Of a DNA stretch of 64,000 nt, positions 58,620 to 64,000 are shown one piece after another. Origin of the DNA: Yamadazyma tenuis (lineage: Eukaryota; Ascomycota; Pichiomycetes; Serinales; Debaryomycetaceae); the NCBI RefSeq assembly GCF_029203305.1, contig NC_089461.1, positions 2,294,001 through 2,358,000 of the forward strand, read 5' to 3'. Position numbers and translations under genes: made by a program. Numbering within the stretch: position 1 is the first letter of the stretch; each line of letters begins with the position of its first letter. Below the pieces are notes generated by a model, which searched no databases, was not told where the DNA came from, and saw only the letters and a program-made list of their open reading frames with translations.

Positions 58620-59188
58620 GTTGGGTTGGGTGTCAAAAAAACTTTATGGGTTTGTTTTATTTATATTTCAGTAAACGATGCATTCTGTAGTGGCCTAATT
58701 GAAACGAGATTTTGCAATCATCCGATTTTTTTTTGCTTGCGTGGTGCAGGAGAACCTTATACGATGTTATACGACGTGTACATCCTGCTGGGGCGGTCAT
58801 ATACGATGGTGCGATCCAGCTCGACCCGACCTTTACGGCTCGTACGACCATACGACCACCGGGTCTTGGGATTTATTTCCGTTCGGATTGGGTCCTAATT
58901 TTTATAACTGGCAACATTTTGTGCCTTAAACAGAGCACAGCATTGGATGGTCTTTGAAATGCTCTTCATGTGGACCCTGCCTTTTCTGCTTTTCTTTGTG
59001 GCCCCACCCCTCCTGTGAGTTATTCATATCTCTTACAAATCATTCCTCACACACCATATTTGTAGTTTGGGACATTGAAGCCAACTTCAAACATGATTGG
59101 CTGCAAACGGATCATAGGTCAACAAGACCTCCTAATACATCTTAGTTTTTTTATTAGGGCACTATATGCTATACGAATTCATCCACCC
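58620..59188. promoter_or_regulatory. ERG25 promoter and CPA1 3' region
   Basis: No gene. Contains the sterol element cluster (58758-58806) with a related CATACGA at 58849-58855. Confidence 0.55.
58758..58806 (-). promoter_or_regulatory. Three sterol regulatory elements (TCGTATA) upstream of ERG25
   Basis: TATACGA (TCGTATA on the gene strand) occurs exactly at 58758-58764, 58768-58774 and 58800-58806, that is 140-190 bp before the ERG25 start. TCGTATA is the core bound by Upc2/Ecm22 in yeast ERG promoters. Upc2 control is inferred from motif and position. Confidence 0.75.
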
Positions 59189-60475
59189 TCATACAACTCT
59201 CTCTTTGGGCAAAATATCCACCAACAAACTGTCATCAATGTTCGATAAGTTCAATCCATTCTTGTTCTTGAAGGTGACAATGTTCTCAAAAAACTTGTCA
59301 AACAAAAACGCGGTATCCAAGGGACCACCCTTAGCTTCAGGATGGAACTGTGTGGAGAAGATGGGCTTGAACTTATGGATCATTCCTTCGTTAGATAAGT
59401 CGTTCAAGTTGGTGAAATATGGTTCCCATTCGTTATTCAAAGTACTTGGGTCCACTGCATACCCATGGTTTTGCGAAGTGATGTGACAGCTGCCAGTGGT
59501 CAAATCAAGAGCTGGAATGTTATGGGCTCTATTTCCATACTTCAATTTGATAGTCTTGGCTCCCGATGCCAATGCTAAGAGCTGGTGGCCCAAACAGATT
59601 CCGAAAATAGGAATATCATCGTGGGTTTTCATGGTAATTCTCAAGTTCTCGATGGTGGAAGAGCAGTGGGTTGGGTCACCTGGGCCGTTGGAAATGAAGA
59701 TCCCGTCAAACTTATTAGCAACCTTCTGGATAGGATAATCGTAGGGGAAAACCGTCAAAGAAGCACCTCTTTCGACCAAACAACGCAAGATATTCTCTTT
59801 GGCACCGCAGTCGAGCACTGCCAAGTGTATGTTCTTGCTGTATTTCTTGGGACAAGCAATGTGAAATGGGGCTTTGGTGGTGACTTTGTGCACCAAGTTC
59901 ACGGTTTCCGGGTTTTCAAAAGCAGCATCTTCGTCAGCATCGTATTCCTCACCTATGGTGATTTTTCCCAACGATGAACCTCTTTCTCTCAAATATGACA
60001 CCAATTGCCTGGTGTCGACACCGGTTATGGCTGCCACTCCACTTCTTTGACACCACTGTTGTAAGGACTCGACGGCGGTCCAGTGCGAGTATTCCAACGC
60101 GACGTCTGCGACAACAATCCCAATACACTGCACGGTTGGCGACTCAACGTATTTCAACAAGTTAAATTCGTCCTTTTGAGAGGTCGATGGAACTCCATAA
60201 TTACCAATCAAAGGCTGAGTGAAACATAATATCTGGCCCTTGTACGAAGGGTCGGTCATGGACTCTGGGTACCCGACCAATGACGTGGTGAAGACGGTTT
60301 CTCCGCTGACGTTCTTGTTGGATCCAAAGGAGTAACCACTGAAAACTGGCCCATCCTTGATGGTCAAGGTGGCTCTGTCTAATTGGGAAGTTTTGTTGAA
60401 CTTACTGGCAGTTGCCATAGATCTATGCGCAAACCGGAATGCCGTCCGGGCATTGGATATGGTAATGGCCAACAT
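59189..60475 (-). CDS. CPA1: Carbamoyl-phosphate synthase, arginine-specific small chain
   Basis: The glutaminase subunit of the arginine-pathway carbamoyl-phosphate synthase, working with Cpa2. From [13 protein letters not shown] it is 428 residues. The N-terminal domain carries [11 protein letters not shown] and [18 protein letters not shown]. The class I amidotransferase domain has the nucleophile Cys in [15 protein letters not shown] (about 290) and the His in [12 protein letters not shown] (about 377). The first 27 residues are Arg/Ser/Ala-rich with no acids, so a mitochondrial leader is possible, unlike the cytosolic S. cerevisiae enzyme. The ORF continues 37 codons upstream into the promoter (through the TATA box), so the internal ATG is right. 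A perfect Gcn4 site lies upstream. Confidence 0.95.
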   Translation of the reverse strand: MLAITISNARTAFRFAHRSMATASKFNKTSQLDRATLTIKDGPVFSGYSFGSNKNVSGETVFTTSLVGYPESMTDPSYKGQILCFTQPLIGNYGVPSTSQKDEFNLLKYVESPTVQCIGIVVADVALEYSHWTAVESLQQWCQRSGVAAITGVDTRQLVSYLRERGSSLGKITIGEEYDADEDAAFENPETVNLVHKVTTKAPFHIACPKKYSKNIHLAVLDCGAKENILRCLVERGASLTVFPYDYPIQKVANKFDGIFISNGPGDPTHCSSTIENLRITMKTHDDIPIFGICLGHQLLALASGAKTIKLKYGNRAHNIPALDLTTGSCHITSQNHGYAVDPSTLNNEWEPYFTNLNDLSNEGMIHKFKPIFSTQFHPEAKGGPLDTAFLFDKFFENIVTFKNKNGLNLSNIDDSLLVDILPKERVV

Positions 60476-60564
60476 GTTGTTTGTAGGACTGGAAAAACAA
60501 TGTAGTTGAAGGTGAAAAATTTGAGTGTTGAAATCTGACTGATTACGAATCGCGGTTAATGAAA

Positions 60565-60602
60565 ATTTTATACCTGAGTTACCCAATTGGGTAATGACTC
60601 AT
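60565..60602 (-). promoter_or_regulatory. CPA1 promoter: Gcn4 site and TATA box
   Basis: ATGACTCAT at 60594-60602 is the exact 9-bp palindromic Gcn4 site. TATAAAAT (60572-60565) follows 22 bp later, 90 bp before the CPA1 ATG. Between TATA and ATG there is no other ATG on the gene strand. Control by general amino-acid control is inferred. Confidence 0.8.
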
Positions 60603-60688
60603 CGAGCTGCAAATGCGTTGATGCAATACCCTCATAATCATTATTCATTTGTGTACGTACACCTCTATGCTAGCCTATAAACTCCACT

Positions 60689-61798
60689 CTAACCCAAGAG
60701 CTTGTCAAGGAAGTCTTGATCAACAGGACCTGACTGGGGCGTCTGTATGCGCTGTACTGTTTCAGACTTCTTACCGGGTTTGGTGTCAAGAGTGCTGATA
60801 AAGTCGTCTATACTCTCTGGAACTTCATAAGCTTCGTCGTCTGATTCTATATGTACCTTCCCCAATCGTGTCCCAAGCAATTCGTCTAAATCTGCGTCTA
60901 GTGACACCACGGGTTTGTCTTGTTGAACGATTTTCCTGTTGATATAATTGGTGTGGCTCTGGTTGTCGGTAGTATAATTGTTCAACTCAAGAACCTTCTT
61001 TGAAGAAGTCGAGGAACCATTGAACTTCTGCTTGATCTGGTTGTAGAATCCTTGTTGTTGGCTCCTGGTCTTCCTGTGTATATCCTGTTGGATTTCCTCG
61101 TCTGTCAAGTACCTTAGCTCTACCTTAGGTTTGGATCTCATTTGTATATCCACCAACGAGTCCTTCCCCACTTCAAAGCCAACCAAGTCCTCAGCTGCAA
61201 TATCTGAAACGTGGCTCTCTGCAAGCTTCTTCTTGTGCAATGCGTCATAGTCGTCCTTTTGTCTCAAAAGCTCATTGTAGTTGTCGATACCATATTCAGA
61301 TAGAAGGTCTTCTGAATCGTCGTTGATGGGCAACTTACGGTTCTTGCGCTTCGTGATGGGAATCAGTGGCACAAACTCAGAAAGTTTCACCTCCGGCTGC
61401 AGTGGCTGCTCAGTTCCCAAGTATATTCCATCAGTCGACAGTTCTGGTTGCGAGGGTTGATTGAAGAGCTCATCTCGTTGTAACTTGAGGTCTTCGATCA
61501 CCTGGCGCTTGATCTTCTTCTTCTGCTCTTCGGGCATCACTGGGAGCTCTTCGCCAATTTGTGGATAGAAGTAGTTCACAATGTCTTCATCCACATCCGA
61601 ATCCCAGTCACTGGTCATCTCATCTATATCTAGCTTAAGGTACTGCTGGCTCTCAGTCTTCTTCTTGGACGTCCACTTGGGCCTCATGGGCTTGTTCTTG
61701 GGATCATTCTGCGGGATCAACCCGTGTTTGGCCATGTAATTGCGCTTGGCCTGTTTATCATACTTGGTGTTCTTCAAGACCATTTGTGTTGGACTCAA
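60689..61798 (-). CDS. Acidic/basic disordered protein, unidentified
   Basis: A 369-residue protein with a basic start ([22 protein letters not shown] from the second Met), then acidic [33 protein letters not shown]. The middle is charged and helical ([23 protein letters not shown]). Later blocks [31 protein letters not shown] and [19 protein letters not shown] look conserved, and the end [11 protein letters not shown] could be a short interaction helix. It has no enzyme or membrane motif. Composition suggests a nuclear or nucleolar adaptor. I do not recognise it. It is divergent from NMT1 across only 57-72 bp. The preferred start is Met6 (61783). Confidence 0.72.
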   Translation of the reverse strand: MSPTQMVLKNTKYDKQAKRNYMAKHGLIPQNDPKNKPMRPKWTSKKKTESQQYLKLDIDEMTSDWDSDVDEDIVNYFYPQIGEELPVMPEEQKKKIKRQVIEDLKLQRDELFNQPSQPELSTDGIYLGTEQPLQPEVKLSEFVPLIPITKRKNRKLPINDDSEDLLSEYGIDNYNELLRQKDDYDALHKKKLAESHVSDIAAEDLVGFEVGKDSLVDIQMRSKPKVELRYLTDEEIQQDIHRKTRSQQQGFYNQIKQKFNGSSTSSKKVLELNNYTTDNQSHTNYINRKIVQQDKPVVSLDADLDELLGTRLGKVHIESDDEAYEVPESIDDFISTLDTKPGKKSETVQRIQTPQSGPVDQDFLDKLLG

Positions 61799-61855
61799 AA
61801 TCTGACGCGAGCCTCAACAAAAAAAACTCAACCTCAGCCCTCACATCTGTTTAAC

Positions 61856-63223
61856 ATGTCTGATGGAAAGAAACCACTTAATAACAAATCCGTCGAGGAG
61901 TTGTTGAGCTTGCTCTCGATGGGGGTCGAGTTGAACGAAGCTCAAAAGAAACAAATGAAAGACCACAAGTTTTGGAAGACTCAGCCAGTTCCTGATTACG
62001 ACGAACAGATCGTTAAAGAAGGTCCTATTGACCAACACAAAACCCCTGCTGATATTCCAAATGATCCGTACCCCTTACTCGGTGACTTTGAATGGTATGA
62101 TGTCAATTTGGATGATGACGTTGAGCTCGACGAGTTGTACCAGTTGTTGTATGAGAATTACGTTGAGGACGAGGATGCCACATTTAGGTTCAAATATAGC
62201 AGAGAGTTTTTCAAATGGGCATTGAAGCCGCCAGGATGGAGAAAGGAGTGGCACGTTGGTGTTAGAGTCAAGACCAGTGGTAGGTTGGTCGCGTTTATTG
62301 CTGGAACTCCGTGTACATTGAAGTTGACCAAGAGTAACAGTACCATCAAATCGGTTGAGATTAACTTCCTCAACATCCACAAGAAGTTGAGATCCAAGAG
62401 ATTGGCTCCAGTCTTGATCAAAGAAGTCACCCGGAGAATCAATAAACAGGATATTTGGCAAGCTTTGTACACTGGTGGACAAGTGTTACCTAGCCCTGTT
62501 TCAACTTGTCGTTACACCCATAGACCCATTAACTGGTCCAAATTGCATGATGTAGGATTTTCTCATTTACCTGAGAATCTGACTAAGGCTAAGATGGTTG
62601 CTCATTATACGTTACCTAATGCCACCAACACTGCTGGTTTTAGAGAGATGTCTGGTAAAGACTTGGACCAAGTATTCGACTTGTTGACCAAATTCCAAGA
62701 ACGTTACGAGTTGATCCAGGTGTTCACCAAGGACGAAATGAACCACTGGTTATTGGGTGGAGAGTCTGTTGGAGACTCAGGTAAGTCGAATGTCATCAAA
62801 ACTTTTGTGGTGGAGAATCAAGATGGTAAAATCACCGACTTCTTCTCGTACTACTTGTTGCCTTTCACTGTGTTGAACAACCCCGACCATAATGAGCTAG
62901 GAATTGCTTATTTATACTATTATGCTTCCGACTCGGTATGGGACTCGAATAACGGCGAAGATGAGAGTATTTACAAAAAGAGATTGAATTCGTTGATGCA
63001 AGACGTTTTGATTACGTCCAAGCAATTCGACGTCGATGTTTTCAACTGTTTGACTTCCCAAGATAATCCTTACTTCATCAAGCCTTGTAAATTTGGAAAT
63101 GGAGACGGATTCTTGAACTTTTACTTGTTCAATTACAAGACCTTCCCTATACATGGTGGTATCGATCCCAAGACCAAGGAAGTCACGGTTAAGAAAGGAG
63201 GAATTGGAACCGTGTTACTTTAA
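61856..63223 (+). CDS. NMT1: Glycylpeptide N-tetradecanoyltransferase Nmt1
   Basis: Transfers myristate to N-terminal glycine of proteins, here probably including the PPZ1-type phosphatase (MGNS). From [12 protein letters not shown] it is 455 residues, the length of S. cerevisiae Nmt1. Signatures are [19 protein letters not shown]-like [19 protein letters not shown] (in part: [14 protein letters not shown]), [27 protein letters not shown] (in part: [15 protein letters not shown]), and the C-terminal GIGTVLL, where the terminal carboxylate acts as catalytic base. The ORF runs 44 codons upstream through the neighbouring gene's promoter; that part is not family-like. Confidence 0.96.
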   Translation: MSDGKKPLNNKSVEELLSLLSMGVELNEAQKKQMKDHKFWKTQPVPDYDEQIVKEGPIDQHKTPADIPNDPYPLLGDFEWYDVNLDDDVELDELYQLLYENYVEDEDATFRFKYSREFFKWALKPPGWRKEWHVGVRVKTSGRLVAFIAGTPCTLKLTKSNSTIKSVEINFLNIHKKLRSKRLAPVLIKEVTRRINKQDIWQALYTGGQVLPSPVSTCRYTHRPINWSKLHDVGFSHLPENLTKAKMVAHYTLPNATNTAGFREMSGKDLDQVFDLLTKFQERYELIQVFTKDEMNHWLLGGESVGDSGKSNVIKTFVVENQDGKITDFFSYYLLPFTVLNNPDHNELGIAYLYYYASDSVWDSNNGEDESIYKKRLNSLMQDVLITSKQFDVDVFNCLTSQDNPYFIKPCKFGNGDGFLNFYLFNYKTFPIHGGIDPKTKEVTVKKGGIGTVLL

Positions 63224-63382
63224 TTTCTTTATGCCACTTCAAGTGGACCGTACATATATTAGGTACTAGTTTAATAATACCCTACTAATCTGATCGTGGT
63301 CGCAGTGTTCTAATTCTGGCGAAGCTCATCTCACATCGCATTTGAAAAAAAAAATTGGTACAGCATCAACCTTTGAATCACA

Positions 63383-64000
63383 ATGTTATCTGCGTCTACG
63401 TGGGTACCAAGAGGCTACGCTGCTGAGTTTCCAGAGAAATACGAATTGGATGATGAGGAAATGGAGAGAATTACCGCCATGGCTAAACTCCAGCTTGGAG
63501 ATAATGCACATGAAGAAGATGAAGACCAAGAAGACACTCATAAGGCTCAAGCATTAAAAGAAGATATCGAGATTGATGACGACTTGAAAGCATATGACTT
63601 AGAAAACTACGATAACGATGAAGAGAGCGAAGGCGAAGATGTTACTATGTTACCAGGATTATCAGGGACCTCTGCTAAATATCATGAAGGTGAAGATGGA
63701 CAAGATCCATACTTGAGTCTTCCAACCCAAGAAGAAACCGAAGAAGACAAAAAAGAATTGCAAGTATTCCCATCTGATAACTTGGTGTTAGCCACCAGAA
63801 CTGAAGATGAAGTCTCTTACTTGGATGTCTATGTTTATGACGATGGTGCTGGTAATATTGGACCCGACGACATTGTAGATGATCCAGAATTACAAAAAGG
63901 TTACATGAGAGAATCCTCTTTGTATGTGCACCACGACTTGATGTTGCCAGCATTCCCGTTGACAGTTGAATGGATCAACTATAGGCCTGGCTCGGACTCT
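63383..64000 (+). CDS. PWP1: Periodic tryptophan protein Pwp1, 5' part only
   Basis: The frame is open from ATG at 63383 to the window end, 206 codons, so the gene is cut off. The start MLSASTWVPRGYAAEFPEKY closely follows S. cerevisiae Pwp1. Then come the acidic region, DIEIDDDLKAYDLENYD, PGLSGTSAKYHEGEDGQDPY (in part: KYHEGEDGQDPY), ELQVFPSDNLVLATRTEDEVSYLDVYVYD (in part: PSDNLVLATRTED) and YVHHDLMLPAFPL, leading into the first WD blade. Pwp1 is a WD-repeat factor in 60S subunit processing. The missing part should hold the WD propeller. Confidence 0.94.
   Translation, partial: MLSASTWVPRGYAAEFPEKYELDDEEMERITAMAKLQLGDNAHEEDEDQEDTHKAQALKEDIEIDDDLKAYDLENYDNDEESEGEDVTMLPGLSGTSAKYHEGEDGQDPYLSLPTQEETEEDKKELQVFPSDNLVLATRTEDEVSYLDVYVYDDGAGNIGPDDIVDDPELQKGYMRESSLYVHHDLMLPAFPLTVEWINYRPGSDS

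Noticed and set aside
58563..58957. Several plus-strand ORFs across the ERG25 promoter
   Set aside because: Low protein-like quality, and they overlap the clear ERG25 promoter with sterol elements.
60579..60602. Short ATG ORF (about seven codons) overlapping the CPA1 Gcn4 site as a possible attenuator uORF
   Set aside because: It lies upstream of the TATA box, is far shorter than the arginine attenuator peptide and does not resemble it.

Overview
This is chromosomal DNA from a budding yeast that decodes CTG as serine (CTG-Ser1 clade: Debaryomycetaceae/Metschnikowiaceae and relatives). The direct evidence is the PPZ1-type phosphatase gene at 3876-5504. In it, CTG codons fall where the PP1/PPZ family carries invariant or usual serines (the FSAPNYC and HGGLSP motifs). 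CTG codons in every gene here should therefore be read as Ser. A homologue of the complex I assembly factor NDUFAF7 also argues against Saccharomyces itself. Genes are mostly single-exon and closely packed. I cannot name the species from the sequence alone.

Layout. 0-8 kb: NDUFAF7-like methyltransferase, a GNAT acetyltransferase, PPZ1, a small coiled-coil protein and a C2H2 regulator of the USV1/RGM1/BCR1 type with a His/Gln array. 8-9.8 kb: a long gene-free region upstream of that regulator. 9.8-15.6 kb: YPT6, an unknown Arg/Glu/Gln-repeat protein with a ubiquitin-interacting-like motif, then the divergent lysine pair LYS1 and homocitrate synthase. 15.7-24.6 kb: SYG1-like SPX/EXS protein, a fused alpha/beta-hydrolase plus RNA-triphosphatase-like cysteine phosphatase, and NEO1. 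24.6-28.3 kb: the one accessory-looking stretch, with a 20-G run, a 53-codon ORF, an ACGTG array, and a broken secreted Cys-rich gene lying between perfect 62-bp inverted repeats. 28.3-64 kb: acid phosphatase, JIP5, OSH2/SWH1-type protein, MSL1, HEM14, ECM21-type arrestin, NSA1-like (spliced), peroxisomal SDR, kinesin-1-like motor, HRT3, NIP1, NCS6, an unknown type II membrane protein, two tandem YMR226C-type SDRs, RPL20 (probable 5' UTR intron), ERG25, CPA1, an unknown acidic protein, NMT1, and the start of PWP1.

How the genes fit together. Amino-acid synthesis is represented by LYS1, homocitrate synthase and CPA1. CPA1 has a perfect Gcn4 site, and the lysine pair shares three TGACTAA-type sites. 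Ribosome production and translation are represented by JIP5, NSA1-like, PWP1, RPL20, NIP1 and NCS6. Membrane and lipid traffic is represented by YPT6, NEO1, the OSH protein, ERG25 and SYG1. PPZ1 begins MGNS, the form recognised by N-myristoyltransferase, and NMT1 itself is in the window. Several promoters carry recognisable sites: sterol elements at ERG25, Pho4-like boxes at the acid phosphatase, a PAC box at JIP5 and a TTAGGG box at RPL20.

The most unusual items are the hydrolase/RNA-triphosphatase-like fusion at 18642-20768 and the inverted-repeat-flanked cassette at 26418-27674. No tRNA, rRNA, CRISPR array or intact transposon was recognised.
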